A stretch of 32,680 nt of DNA from Clostridium cuniculi (lineage in GTDB: Bacteria > Bacillota > Clostridia > Clostridiales > Clostridiaceae), in NCBI RefSeq assembly GCF_004353185.1, contig NZ_SMUS01000041.1, positions 1 through 32,680 of the forward strand, in the 5' to 3' direction. This document shows, piece by piece, positions 1-8,810 of this stretch (its first letter is position 1; each line of letters opens with the position of its first letter). Both the position numbers and the translations under genes were made by a program. The notes under the pieces were generated by a model. It made no database searches and had not been told where the DNA came from. It saw nothing but the letters and a program-made list of their open reading frames with translations.

Positions 1-1
1 C

Positions 2-64
2 CTCCTTTTGTCTATTAAATTTGGCTGCGAACCTTTTTTAATTATTGACAAAAGGAGTTTTTTT
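2..64 (+). terminator. Inverted repeat followed by a T run, possible plus-strand terminator
   Basis: An 11-bp perfect inverted repeat (CTCCTTTTGTC at 2-12, GACAAAAGGAG at 47-57) is followed directly by seven T (58-64). The 34-nt loop is long for an intrinsic terminator. It may end a transcript entering from the left of the window, or be one end of a repeat element. No plus-strand gene is visible before it, so the role is uncertain. Confidence 0.4.
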
Positions 65-94
65 ATATACTCACCGCTTAAGCTACTCTGAACA

Positions 95-111
95 TACCTG
101 CACAGCAGGTA
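95..111. other. Small perfect hairpin of unknown role
   Basis: TACCTGC (95-101) and GCAGGTA (105-111) form a 7-bp stem with a 3-nt ACA loop in the otherwise AT-rich stretch between the left edge and the serine hydrolase gene. No T run follows on either strand, so it is not a standard terminator. Confidence 0.35.
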
Positions 112-130
112 GTATTCATTTATACAATAA

Positions 131-151
131 AAAGGACAGTTTTCCCTGTCC
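131..151 (-). terminator. Intrinsic terminator of the serine hydrolase gene
   Basis: On the minus strand GGACAG (complement of 146-151) and CTGTCC (complement of 134-139) form a stem followed by a T run. It lies about 30 nt after the stop codon of the gene ending at 184. Confidence 0.8.
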
Positions 152-183
152 TCTTAATTATATATTCTATACTCAATAAAAAA

Positions 184-1347
184 CTATTTATTTAAATACT
201 CTTCATAAATATGCTTTCTTATTTCTTTTTCAACGTTATCGCATTTATTAATTCTTTGAATGAAATATAATATTATACTATTATTTTTAGGATCAATTAT
301 AGACTCTGTTCCAGCCCATCCTCCCCATCCAAATTCACCTATAGCACATGGAGTATTAGCTATTTTTTTATTTTCTAAAACTCTAACCAGTGTTCCATAT
401 CCATAGCCTTTTAAATCTTCCCAGTCATAAGTTTTTAATTGTTCTTCATTTAAATGGTTAGTTCTCATAAAATCTATAGATTCTTTTTTTAAGATTTGCT
501 TATTATTATAAACTCCATCATTAATTATCATACTATCAAAATGTAAATAATCTTCATATGTTGATACTAAACCTGCTCCACCAGAGTAAAAACCTGGTAA
601 TTTATTCTGTCTCATTATAGCCAAATTGTACCCTTTATATGGTCTTAATTTAGGCTTCTCTTCAAAATATTCATATACTTTAGCAAATCTATTCCACTTT
701 TCTTCTGGAACATAGAAATCTGTATCAACCATATCTAATGGCATAAAGAACTCATCTCTTAAGAAATCTCTATATGACTTCCCTGATACAACTTCAATTA
801 CTGCTCCAAGAATATCTGCTGAAAATCCATAAGCCCACTTTTCACCTGGTTGAAATTCTAAAGGTACTTGTCCTAATTTGTTAGCAAACTCTACTGTAGT
901 TAGTGGACTTCCCATTAACTCTTTTTCAATAACTTCATCAACTATAGCATTAACTTTTTGACCAACTTCACTATCACTTGGATATGCAACACCTGAAGTC
1001 ATAGTTAATAAGTCTTTTATTACCACTTCTCTCTTAACTTCTTCTATTTCTCCATTGCATAATACTTTTTGATTTTTAAATCCATCTAAAAATTTAGATA
1101 CTGGAGTATCTAATGATAATAATCCACGTTCAATTAAAAGCATTGTAGCTGCAGCTGTAATTGGTTTACTCATTGAATATATACTAAAAATAGTATCTCT
1201 TTTCATTTCTATTTTCTCTTCTAAATTAGAATATCCAAATTGTTTACCAAAAATCTCCTTACCATCTTTAATTACATAAATACTTACTCCAGCTAAATTC
1301 CCCTTTTCTAATTCATCTGTTATTATTTTTTCAATTTTCTCACTCAT
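184..1347 (-). CDS. Serine hydrolase of the beta-lactamase / class C penicillin-binding-protein family
   Basis: A 387-residue protein without a signal peptide, so probably a cytoplasmic esterase or peptidase-like hydrolase. The nucleophile motif S-x-x-K is S58-M-S-K61, in SIYSMSKPITAA. The tyrosine motif region is YGFSADILG at about 172-180, where this branch has Y-x-x-S rather than the Y-x-N of true beta-lactamases. A W-G-G motif (GWGGWAGTE) sits near residue 342 in place of the usual KTG triad. This combination is typical of the EstB-like esterase branch of Pfam Beta-lactamase (PF00144). The start ATG follows GGGTGATTATAG, a suitable ribosome site. A terminator lies just downstream, and the gene appears to be monocistronic. 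The substrate cannot be read from sequence, and resistance to beta-lactams should not be assumed. Confidence 0.85.
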   Translation of the reverse strand: MSEKIEKIITDELEKGNLAGVSIYVIKDGKEIFGKQFGYSNLEEKIEMKRDTIFSIYSMSKPITAAATMLLIERGLLSLDTPVSKFLDGFKNQKVLCNGEIEEVKREVVIKDLLTMTSGVAYPSDSEVGQKVNAIVDEVIEKELMGSPLTTVEFANKLGQVPLEFQPGEKWAYGFSADILGAVIEVVSGKSYRDFLRDEFFMPLDMVDTDFYVPEEKWNRFAKVYEYFEEKPKLRPYKGYNLAIMRQNKLPGFYSGGAGLVSTYEDYLHFDSMIINDGVYNNKQILKKESIDFMRTNHLNEEQLKTYDWEDLKGYGYGTLVRVLENKKIANTPCAIGEFGWGGWAGTESIIDPKNNSIILYFIQRINKCDNVEKEIRKHIYEEYLNK

Positions 1348-1392
1348 CTATAATCACCCTTTTTTCCACTGTATACTATTTTTTATTATTAA

Positions 1393-1890
1393 CTAATTAT
1401 CTGATAAAGGTACACCATCTGCATCTGTAGTTATTGTAGTACCACATAATATAAGTATTCCTTCAATAAATCCCCAAAGGCTACCTGCACCACAAGTTAA
1501 AATAGTAACTACAATTTGTAAAATTCCTATTCCCACATATCCTAAATAAAATCTATGAATTCCAAGGCCACCTACTAAAATTCCTAATATTCCTGCCGCA
1601 ATCTTAGATTTTGGTCTTCTTGCCACATAATTTGAATTATAATTTTGATTATTATAGTTATTAGAATAACCTTGATTATTATTTGTAGAGTAATTTTGAT
1701 TATTATAAGTCTCTCTATTTAAATCCTCATTATAACCCTCTATAACATTTCCACAATTACTACAAGTAGAACTATTTACTTTTACTCCACACTTATCACA
1801 ATACCCTTGCCCTTCTCCTGACTTAAAACCACAATTAAAACAGAAATTAACCCCTTCATTTAATTTTTCTCCACAATTTTTACAATACAT
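1393..1890 (-). CDS. Zinc-ribbon and TM2 domain membrane protein
   Basis: 165 residues. The N-terminus has two CxxC...CxxC zinc ribbons: C3/C6 with C17/C20, then C31/C34 with C43/C46. A low-complexity Asn/Tyr/Gln linker follows (about 55-88). The C-terminal TM2 domain (about 95-150) has two hydrophobic helices and the family signature GGLGIHRFYLG between them. The start follows AGGGGGAATAAAT. TM2 proteins are widespread membrane proteins without a firmly assigned biochemical role; the ribbons probably face the cytoplasm. Upstream and downstream genes look unrelated. Confidence 0.85.
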   Translation of the reverse strand: MYCKNCGEKLNEGVNFCFNCGFKSGEGQGYCDKCGVKVNSSTCSNCGNVIEGYNEDLNRETYNNQNYSTNNNQGYSNNYNNQNYNSNYVARRPKSKIAAGILGILVGGLGIHRFYLGYVGIGILQIVVTILTCGAGSLWGFIEGILILCGTTITTDADGVPLSDN

Positions 1891-2020
1891 ATTTATTCCC
1901 CCTTAAGTAAGTATGTAAATATTATACAGTATTAACTTAAAATATATCTATATTTATCCTTATATATTTATATTATTAATACTTATTGTTAAAAATGTGA
2001 TTTTCAATATAATAATAACA

Positions 2021-2052
2021 AAAAACCTAAGATATTATTACCTAGGTTTTTT
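2021..2052 (-). terminator. Bidirectional intrinsic terminator after the FUSC gene
   Basis: AAAAACCTAA at 2021-2030 pairs imperfectly with CTAGGTTTTTT at 2042-2052, with A/T runs on both sides. It sits between the end of the FUSC-family gene at 2086 and the start of the TM2 gene at 1890. Confidence 0.75.
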
Positions 2053-2085
2053 GCTCATTTTTATATTAAATTATTAACTTTTTTA

Positions 2086-4014
2086 TTATATCGCTTGTGT
2101 ATCTAAGGCTTTATTCATATCTTTTAATTCTTTTATCTCTGATAAAACACCCCTTATACTTGCAAAAATTATTTTATTATCAATTCCATTTGCTGTCTTT
2201 ATATGTTCTTCTACATTTTTTATTTTATTATTAATATCTATATTATCTATATTTGATAACAATTTTAAATCCTCAACCACATTTTGAGCATTATTATTTT
2301 TAACTTCATTTATTCTTACCAATGTATATAATTGATAAATATCAATAATTAAAATTCTTAATTTATCAAAATAACTACTATATTCTTCTGTAATAAAATC
2401 ACCGTTATTAACAGCTAATCTTTCTTCTATCATTGTTGTTACAAGTAATAATGTATCCATTTCATGAGTATTATCATTTTTATTAATTGCCTCTTCATAA
2501 ACTTCATTTAACATTCCATAAAGTACTTGCCTATAAGTCCCTAGAAGTTCTTCATTTGCATCTTTCATTCTTACAGGTAATATAAATCTATTAATGATAA
2601 TAGCAATTATAGTACCTAATATAACAAATACTATTCTATCTATAGTTAATATTACCGCTCCACCAGTCATAGCAGCTGCACCAATTGCACATATTGTAGT
2701 GCAAATAGTTCCATATCTATATGTTGAAGTATATGATCTTAAATAACCTGCAACCATTATTATTAACATTCTAATTAACATATTTTTAAATATTGTAAAT
2801 GATATAACTATTATTGCTCCACCAACTAAAGTTGCAAACATTCTATCTCTTAACTTTTTCTTTGATAATTCATATATAGGAATTATTATTGCAAAGGCTG
2901 TAAAGTATATCCATCTACCTTCTGGAAACTTAAAATAATTTGCAATAAAAGCAGAAATAGTTATTCCTAAAGATACTCTAATAGCATAAGAAAATTTTAC
3001 TGATTTTGTATAAAACTCTTTCTTATGAAGATTAACCATTTTGTATTTTTCTGGTATATCTTTGCTAGCTTTTATAGTATTATAATTTTCTTTACCTAAT
3101 GATTTTAATTCTTCTAAAGATATATTTAGCATATTGATAGTATTTAATATTCTTAAGGTAACTAAATCATGAATGTTATCTTTTTTATAATTATTTAGTA
3201 TTCTACTTATAGTATCCGTAATATTGTTTAAATCATCTTCTTTTCCTAAGCTATTCTTTAACTCTTGCAAACAAATTATTAAGTCATTCAATACTTGTTT
3301 ATTAGTAGTATTCTCATCTAATAAATTTGATAGCTTTTCTAAAATTATAACAATATTTAATTTTATTCTTCCTTCTTCTGTTACATAGAAGTTATCTTTT
3401 CTATTATCATAAATAATTTTTCTAAACTCATTAGCATTACTTTTTATTGCTTTATTTATCTCTAGTTTATTTTCATTATTATTAATCTTTTTTATGATAT
3501 TATCACAAATACCACCTATTAGCTTGTTTCCAACTTTAGTAGTTTTATTTTTATTGATTGCAAATTGTATTAACATAATTCCAATTGGTGCTACTAAAAG
3601 TGAAAGAAGTCTCATTGGTAATTCAGCTGCAGTAATAGGAGTAGCTAATAAAAACATATATTGCAACGTAAATGGTAAATATACTGGCGATTTTAAATTA
3701 TAATAAAAGGTATAAGCTATTATAAATATTCCTATGAAATTTATTGGTATAGCTGCCCATATATTAAGATTTGCTAAATATGTGAATATACCTATTCCTA
3801 AATTTATTATAAGTAGCTTTACTAAATTTTTTCCTGGAGAAACAGTAAGATTAATTTGCGTAAGCATTAACATTGCTGTTATACCCATTACTCCAACAAG
3901 TACATTTTTATCTCCAAAAATAAGTTTAAATGTTATTACAAATACCATTATAAAAACATATAAAACTGTCTGTGTTATAATGAATTGCTTAGTTATTTTT
4001 GTTTTTCCCGCCAA
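2086..4014 (-). CDS. FUSC-family (aromatic acid exporter-like) membrane protein
   Basis: About 642 residues from the chosen TTG start at 4014. A ribosome site AAGGAGAGG (complement of 4021-4029) lies 6 nt upstream, whereas the longer reading frame starting at 4077 shows no ribosome site in front of it. The architecture is that of the FUSC/ArAE superfamily: six N-terminal hydrophobic segments, a soluble middle of about 170 residues, a second block of six segments and a soluble C-terminal tail of about 140 residues. Characterised relatives export aromatic carboxylic acids or are of unknown function. It lies just downstream of the aromatic amino acid operon, but a strong terminator separates them, so a functional link is only a suggestion. 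Confidence 0.75.
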   Translation of the reverse strand: MAGKTKITKQFIITQTVLYVFIMVFVITFKLIFGDKNVLVGVMGITAMLMLTQINLTVSPGKNLVKLLIINLGIGIFTYLANLNIWAAIPINFIGIFIIAYTFYYNLKSPVYLPFTLQYMFLLATPITAAELPMRLLSLLVAPIGIMLIQFAINKNKTTKVGNKLIGGICDNIIKKINNNENKLEINKAIKSNANEFRKIIYDNRKDNFYVTEEGRIKLNIVIILEKLSNLLDENTTNKQVLNDLIICLQELKNSLGKEDDLNNITDTISRILNNYKKDNIHDLVTLRILNTINMLNISLEELKSLGKENYNTIKASKDIPEKYKMVNLHKKEFYTKSVKFSYAIRVSLGITISAFIANYFKFPEGRWIYFTAFAIIIPIYELSKKKLRDRMFATLVGGAIIVISFTIFKNMLIRMLIIMVAGYLRSYTSTYRYGTICTTICAIGAAAMTGGAVILTIDRIVFVILGTIIAIIINRFILPVRMKDANEELLGTYRQVLYGMLNEVYEEAINKNDNTHEMDTLLLVTTMIEERLAVNNGDFITEEYSSYFDKLRILIIDIYQLYTLVRINEVKNNNAQNVVEDLKLLSNIDNIDINNKIKNVEEHIKTANGIDNKIIFASIRGVLSEIKELKDMNKALDTQAI

Positions 4015-4196
4015 GATAACCTCTCCTTTTCTTAGTAAATATACAAGAAACAATTTTACTCTTATTTTATTTTTCAATCAATTTTATTGTTTCACAATAT
4101 TTTTTTATATTAAGCCTACTTTTTAATTAATAAACGATTTCTTTTATATTATTATCTTATATCTGTAAAATTATTATTATTTTACTTATAAATACT

Positions 4197-4237
4197 AAAA
4201 AGATGGTTACTATTATCTATAATAACCATCTTTTTTA
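4197..4237 (-). terminator. Terminator of the aromatic amino acid operon
   Basis: AGATGGTTA (4201-4209) and TAACCATCT (4223-4231) form a 9-bp stem flanked by A and T runs, so it can work in both directions. It lies about 16 nt after the tyrA stop and marks the 3' end of the operon. Confidence 0.88.
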
Positions 4238-4246
4238 ATTAACATA

Positions 4247-5080
4247 TTATAATTTTTCTCTTCTTAAAGAAGATTTAATAAATAACTCTTGTAGAATTTC
4301 TTTATCTTCATTTTCCACACAACTTTTAATTTTATCTAATTCTTTTTCAAAGTTATAAATGGCTTGTAGTAAATTTTCCTTATTTCCTAAAAATAATTGA
4401 CTCCATAAAGATTCATTAATATTTGCAATTCTAGTTAAATCCCTATAACTATCTCCTATAAACTCACCTGTATTTCGTCCTTCAATATCGCTATTTATAA
4501 GAGCTACAGCCAAAGCATGAGGTAATTGACTTGTAAATGCTATCATTTCATCATGGTATTTAGGAGATATTCTTTTCACATTTTTAAATCCCATTTTATA
4601 TGCAAAATTTTCAATTAAATCTAAATTTTCATCTTTATTTTTATCAGTTACTGTAATTAAAAAATTTGCACCTTTAAAAACCTGATTTGTAGCATAATCT
4701 ATTCCCTTTTTCTCTCTTCCAGCCATAGGATGAGCAAAAACAAAATCAACATTTTCTGGTAATATATTAATTATTTCATTAATAAATAACTGTTTAATAC
4801 CTGTAACATCTGTAATTATAGCCCCATCCTTAAAGTTATCTTTATTATTGATTATAAAATTCTTAACTAAATTAGGATAAACAGCTAATACAATTAAATC
4901 AGCATCTTTGATTATTTCCTGCTCATTTTCATAGCCCTCTTTAATAATTCCTAAAGCCTTTGCCTTTTTTAATGTATCTATATTTTTATCTATTCCATAA
5001 ACTTCATCATATCCAGCTTCCTTAAGTGCCATTGCGTATCCACCACCAATAACACCAAGCCCTACAATAACTATTCTCAT
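4247..5080 (-). CDS. tyrA: Prephenate dehydrogenase
   Basis: 277 residues from ATG 5080. That ATG has GGGGG 4 nt upstream; the in-frame TTG eight codons earlier (5104) has none and overlaps a repeat. The enzyme oxidatively decarboxylates prephenate to 4-hydroxyphenylpyruvate, the committed step to tyrosine. Visible features are the N-terminal Rossmann fingerprint GLGVIGGGYA, the HPMAGREKKG segment, the SQLPHALAVAL helix with the conserved catalytic-type His, and DLTRIA. No C-terminal ACT domain is present, unlike some longer TyrA proteins. It is the last gene of the aromatic operon. A heptad-repeat element fills the gap to aroF1. Confidence 0.92.
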   Translation of the reverse strand: MRIVIVGLGVIGGGYAMALKEAGYDEVYGIDKNIDTLKKAKALGIIKEGYENEQEIIKDADLIVLAVYPNLVKNFIINNKDNFKDGAIITDVTGIKQLFINEIINILPENVDFVFAHPMAGREKKGIDYATNQVFKGANFLITVTDKNKDENLDLIENFAYKMGFKNVKRISPKYHDEMIAFTSQLPHALAVALINSDIEGRNTGEFIGDSYRDLTRIANINESLWSQLFLGNKENLLQAIYNFEKELDKIKSCVENEDKEILQELFIKSSLRREKL

Positions 5081-5096
5081 AATACCCCCATTGTTT

Positions 5097-5219
5097 AGTG
5101 GCAAGTTTCAAGTGACAAGTTAAGGTTGAAGCTCCTAAAGGAGTTTCTGAAATATATTTTTTCTAAAAGTATGACTTAGCAGACTTTTTTCCTCAACTTG
5201 CCACTTGTCACTTGTCACT
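5097..5219 (-). repeat. Heptad-repeat palindromic element, copy 1 (aroF1-tyrA gap)
   Basis: A 123-bp imperfect palindrome. Read on the minus strand, the left arm is AGTGACA, AGTGACA, AGTGGCA, AGTTGAG; the right arm, read inverted, is AGTGGCA, AGTTTCA, AGTGACA, AGTTAAG. The centre holds a hairpin GAAACTCC-TTTA-GGAGCTTC and a weaker hairpin around GTCTGCTAAGTCATAC. The first heptad contributes the last bases of the aroF1 TAG stop codon, and the other end stops about 10 nt before the tyrA ribosome site. Related copies lie in the leuS leader. Confidence 0.85.
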
Positions 5220-6231
5220 ATAAAACCTTTCCTTCCATTTCAGCTAAAACTTTTACCTTTTGCATTATTTTATCAAATAACTCTGGCTTTACTGATTGTT
5301 GCCCATCACTTAATGCATGCTGAGGGTCATTATGAACTTCTATCATAAGTCCATCTGCTCCCGCTGCTACTGCTGCCTTTGCTAATGGTTCTACTAAGTA
5401 CCAATATCCTGAAGCATGACTTGGATCTACTATTACTGGTAAATGAGATAACTTTTTAATTACTGGTATTGCACTTAAGTCTAAAGTATTTCTAGTGTAT
5501 CCTTCATAAGTTCTAATTCCTCTCTCACAAAGAATTACATTTTCATTTCCACCAGCCATTATATATTCAGCACTCATAAGCCACTCTTCTATAGTTGAAG
5601 CTAATCCTCTCTTAAGTAAAATTGGCTTATTAGTTTTACCAAGTTGCTTTAATAAATCAAAGTTTTGCATATTTCTTGCTCCAACTTGAATTACATCAAC
5701 ATCTCTTACGAATTCATCTATATAATCGGTAGACATTATTTCAGTTACTATTGAAAGCCCTGTTTCTTCTTTAGCACGTTTTAATAATCTTAATCCTTCA
5801 AGCTCTAATCCTTGGAAACTGTAAGGTGAAGTTCTTGGTTTAAAAGCTCCTCCTCTTAAGAAGTTAGCTCCTGATTCTTTAACAGCCTTAGCTATTTCTA
5901 TTATCTGTTCTTCACTTTCAACAGAGCATGGTCCAGCCATAATTCCAAGATTATTTCCACCAACTAATGTTCCATTTACATTAACAACTGTATCTTCTGG
6001 CTTAAATAATCTATTTGCTTTTTTAAAAGGTTCTTCAACTTTTAATACTTTATCAACACCATCAAAAGTTAATAAATTGTCTGAGTCTATTCTTCTAGTA
6101 TCTCCTACAATACCTACTATACAGAAAGTTTCCCCTTGAGAAAGATGAACTCCTAAACCTTGTCTAGTTAATTCATTTTTTACATCAGCAATTTCTCTTT
6201 CACTACATTTTGGATTCATTACAATAATCAT
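5218..6231 (-). CDS. aroF: DAHP synthase, type I-beta, with N-terminal ferredoxin-like domain (isozyme 1)
   Basis: Condenses phosphoenolpyruvate and erythrose 4-phosphate to DAHP, the first step of the shikimate pathway. It has 337 residues from ATG 6231. An in-frame ATG at 6240 abuts the GGAGGT ribosome site (complement of 6241-6246) with no spacer, so the internal ATG 9 nt downstream is preferred; it also matches the paralogue in length. Residues about 1-70 form the ferredoxin-like regulatory domain known to mediate Tyr/Phe feedback in Thermotoga-type enzymes. The barrel shows AGPCSVES, FLRGGAFKPRTSPYSFQG, QVGARNMQNFDLL, LLKRGL, VDPSHASG and IEVHNDP. The paralogue at 12391-13404 is very similar in the barrel but diverges in the N-terminal domain. 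Confidence 0.93.
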   Translation of the reverse strand: MIIVMNPKCSEREIADVKNELTRQGLGVHLSQGETFCIVGIVGDTRRIDSDNLLTFDGVDKVLKVEEPFKKANRLFKPEDTVVNVNGTLVGGNNLGIMAGPCSVESEEQIIEIAKAVKESGANFLRGGAFKPRTSPYSFQGLELEGLRLLKRAKEETGLSIVTEIMSTDYIDEFVRDVDVIQVGARNMQNFDLLKQLGKTNKPILLKRGLASTIEEWLMSAEYIMAGGNENVILCERGIRTYEGYTRNTLDLSAIPVIKKLSHLPVIVDPSHASGYWYLVEPLAKAAVAAGADGLMIEVHNDPQHALSDGQQSVKPELFDKIMQKVKVLAEMEGKVL

Positions 6232-6278
6232 TTCTACCATACCTCCATACTACTTAATTTAAATTCTAAATTTTTAAT

Positions 6279-6776
6279 TTATATAATACTTGCAATACTA
6301 TTTACAACATCCTCTAAGCTTCCTGTATTTTCAACTCTATAATCGCAATAGTTTTTATAAAGCTCATATCTTTCATCGTATAACTTATATAATACTTCTT
6401 TACCATTTGCTAGTAAAGGTCTCTTTTCAACTTCTATATCTCCTAAAATATTTTCTACTGGTCTATCAATAAAAACTACTATAGAATTTTTCTTTAAATA
6501 TTCTATATTTATTGCCTTTTTAACAACTCCTCCACCAGAAGAAATAATTGTTTTTTCTTTTTCACCAAGTTCTCTACAAGTTTCAGTTTCTATGTTTCTG
6601 AAATAATCTTCACCATTTTTAAATAATTCAATAATAGTCTTTCCTTGATTTTCTTCGATATAGTAATCCATATCTATAAACTTATAATTTAATTTATCTG
6701 AAAGTAAATTTCCTACTGTAGTCTTTCCACATCCAGGTAACCCTATTAGTGTAATACTCTTCTCCATATCCTTCAT
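6279..6776 (-). CDS. aroK: Shikimate kinase
   Basis: 165 residues, the usual size for the family. It phosphorylates shikimate with ATP. The Walker A motif is GLPGCGKT at 12-19. The shikimate-binding Asp is in DMDYYIEE near residue 36, followed by the FRNIETE motif, SSGGGVV and the lid-region arginine in KRPLL. The ATG at 6776 follows AGGAG with a 7-nt spacer. The gene starts 10 nt after aroE in the same operon. Confidence 0.94.
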   Translation of the reverse strand: MKDMEKSITLIGLPGCGKTTVGNLLSDKLNYKFIDMDYYIEENQGKTIIELFKNGEDYFRNIETETCRELGEKEKTIISSGGGVVKKAINIEYLKKNSIVVFIDRPVENILGDIEVEKRPLLANGKEVLYKLYDERYELYKNYCDYRVENTGSLEDVVNSIASII

Positions 6777-6786
6777 ACTCTCTCTC

Positions 6787-7602
6787 CTACTTAAAATCTT
6801 TTGCCACCTCAGTGTATATATAATTTATTAGTTCTTCACTTATTTGCCTATCATTAAAGATAGCTTGACTTTTAACTGCTTGACCTACTAGCATATGCAA
6901 TCCACCTATAGCAACTTTTCCTTCTTCTGTTGCTATTTGAAGAAACTTAGTTTTCGTAGGATTGTATACTAAATCTACAGCCACATCAAAATTTTTAATT
7001 ATATCATTACCAACTGCAGATTTATCAATATTAGGGTACATTCCAACAGGAGTTGTATTAATTATTAGATATCCACTTATATTAGATAATTCATCATAAT
7101 TAATTATTGATATCCTTTTATTCATGTTATTTAAATTAACACTTTTGGGCCTTCTACTTACTATATATATTTTCTCTACTTCATTATCTAATAGATAAGT
7201 AATTACAGCCTTACAAGCGCCTCCTGAACCTAAGATAACTGCAGTTTTATTTTTTACATTTATTTTTTTGCTTTGAATCATAACTTCAATTCCAAAATAG
7301 TCAGTATTATATCCATAAAGCTTATTACCTTTTAACATTACTGTATTAACAGCACCAATTCTAGTTGCTTCATCTGAAATACAATCTAAATATTTCATTA
7401 TACTTTCCTTATATGGAATTGTGACATTAAATCCTTTTATCTTAAGCAATTTCACTGCTTCAACAAAATTATCTAATTTATCTTTAGGAATCTCAAATAA
7501 TTTATAAGCACCTTCTGTATTATTTTTCTCTAATATTATCTTATTGATTTTTGGGGATAAGCTATGACTTAACTTTTCACCTAATAATCCATAGAACTCC
7601 AT
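6787..7602 (-). CDS. aroE: Shikimate dehydrogenase (NADP-dependent)
   Basis: 271 residues. It reduces 3-dehydroshikimate to shikimate. Shikimate-binding serines are in SHSLSPKI (S14, S16). The catalytic pair is K65 (NVTIPYKES) and D101 (YNTDYFG). The nucleotide-binding loop is GSGGACKAV, with SRRPKS after it suited to NADP; NTTPVGMYPN and GLHMLVGQA close the protein. It starts 16 nt after the pheA stop. The enzyme's substrate must come from a 3-dehydroquinate dehydratase that is not encoded in this operon. Confidence 0.94.
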   Translation of the reverse strand: MEFYGLLGEKLSHSLSPKINKIILEKNNTEGAYKLFEIPKDKLDNFVEAVKLLKIKGFNVTIPYKESIMKYLDCISDEATRIGAVNTVMLKGNKLYGYNTDYFGIEVMIQSKKINVKNKTAVILGSGGACKAVITYLLDNEVEKIYIVSRRPKSVNLNNMNKRISIINYDELSNISGYLIINTTPVGMYPNIDKSAVGNDIIKNFDVAVDLVYNPTKTKFLQIATEEGKVAIGGLHMLVGQAVKSQAIFNDRQISEELINYIYTEVAKDFK

Positions 7603-7618
7603 TTAATCACCTAACCTT

Positions 7619-8785
7619 TTAGTAATTAACTCCTTCATAGCATCCAATCAATTTGAAGTATTCACTTTTTTCTTCAATTAACTTAATTGCTTTTTTAACA
7701 TCTTCATTTTCTATATTACCCTCAAAGTCTACATATAAAAGATATTGCCAAGGTTCATTTTTACTTGGTCTAGACTCTATCTTTATCATATTAATATTAT
7801 TTTCTGCAAAGTGCCTTAAAAGGTTATATAAAGTACCAGCCTTATCATCTAATGAAAATACAACAGTAATCTTATTACATTCCTTAGATGACTCAAGTTT
7901 TCTTCCTACTATAACAAACTTTGTATGATTATTATCTTTATCATTTATTTCTTTTTGAATTACATCTAATCCATAAATTTTTGCTGCCCTTAAACTTGCA
8001 ATTGCAGCTTTTGATTTATCATTAATCTCTGAAATATATTTAGCACTTATAGCTGTATTATGGAATGGTATAAGCTTTAAGTTATTTTGTTTGCTTAAAA
8101 ATTCACTGCTTTGCTCAAAGCCCTGAGGATGTGAATATATTTCTTTTATATCTTCAAGCTTACTTCCTTTTACTCCTATTAAGTTTTGATCTATCTTTAT
8201 ACACTCTTCTCCAACTATATAAAGGCCATACTGAACTAATAAGTCATAAACAGTAGTTATTGCTCCTGTACTTGAATTCTCTATAGGTAATATTCCATAA
8301 TCTATTTCATTATTTTTTAAGGCTACAAATACATCTTCAAATTCTTCATAATCTGTAGTTGTATGATTTTCACCAAAGTATTTAATCATAGCCTCTTCAC
8401 TAAAAGAACCTTTTACACCTTGATATCCAATTTTAATATTCTTTAAATCTCTTTTATTTTCGTTAGTTGATATATTTTCTTCTATTGAACCTATTATATT
8501 ATTATTTTTTTTATTATTCTTATCAATAATATCTGCTTGAAGGCTTCTACTTAATTCCATTAAATGAGTGAAAAATTTTTCTGTAAGCTTCGAATACTCT
8601 TTATTATTAAGTCTATTAATATTCTTTTCAATAACTTCAGCTTCTCTAACTCCATTAAAAATTGGAATATTATTTTCTATCTTATATTCCGCTACATTTA
8701 TTGCAACATTCATTCTCTTTTCAAATAATTCAACTAACTCTTTATCTATTTTATCAATTTCATTTCTACATTCTGAAAGATTCAT
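7619..8785 (-). CDS. pheA: Bifunctional chorismate mutase / prephenate dehydratase (P-protein)
   Basis: 388 residues with three domains. An AroQ-type chorismate mutase (about 1-85) has the R-x(2)-ID-x-ID start, here CRNEIDKIDKELVELFEKR, and VREAEVIEKN. The prephenate dehydratase domain (about 115-290) has YQGVKGSFSEEA, PIENSSTGAI and the HTKFVIVGR segment corresponding to the TRF catalytic motif, here TKF. The ACT domain (about 300-385) carries the ESRP motif used for Phe binding. It commits chorismate to phenylalanine and is expected to be feedback-inhibited by Phe. The start follows GGAGGGAAAAC. The 82-nt gap upstream to aroC carries a GC-rich palindromic repeat. Confidence 0.94.
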   Translation of the reverse strand: MNLSECRNEIDKIDKELVELFEKRMNVAINVAEYKIENNIPIFNGVREAEVIEKNINRLNNKEYSKLTEKFFTHLMELSRSLQADIIDKNNKKNNNIIGSIEENISTNENKRDLKNIKIGYQGVKGSFSEEAMIKYFGENHTTTDYEEFEDVFVALKNNEIDYGILPIENSSTGAITTVYDLLVQYGLYIVGEECIKIDQNLIGVKGSKLEDIKEIYSHPQGFEQSSEFLSKQNNLKLIPFHNTAISAKYISEINDKSKAAIASLRAAKIYGLDVIQKEINDKDNNHTKFVIVGRKLESSKECNKITVVFSLDDKAGTLYNLLRHFAENNINMIKIESRPSKNEPWQYLLYVDFEGNIENEDVKKAIKLIEEKSEYFKLIGCYEGVNY

Positions 8786-8810
8786 GTTTTCCCTCCATAT
8801 CCCCTAGCTT

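Noticed and set aside
5097..5219. Heptad arrays as CRISPR or iteron-type repeats
   Set aside because: Words are only 7 nt, contiguous, without spacers, arranged as inverted arms around hairpins, and scattered among unrelated operons without cas or replication genes.
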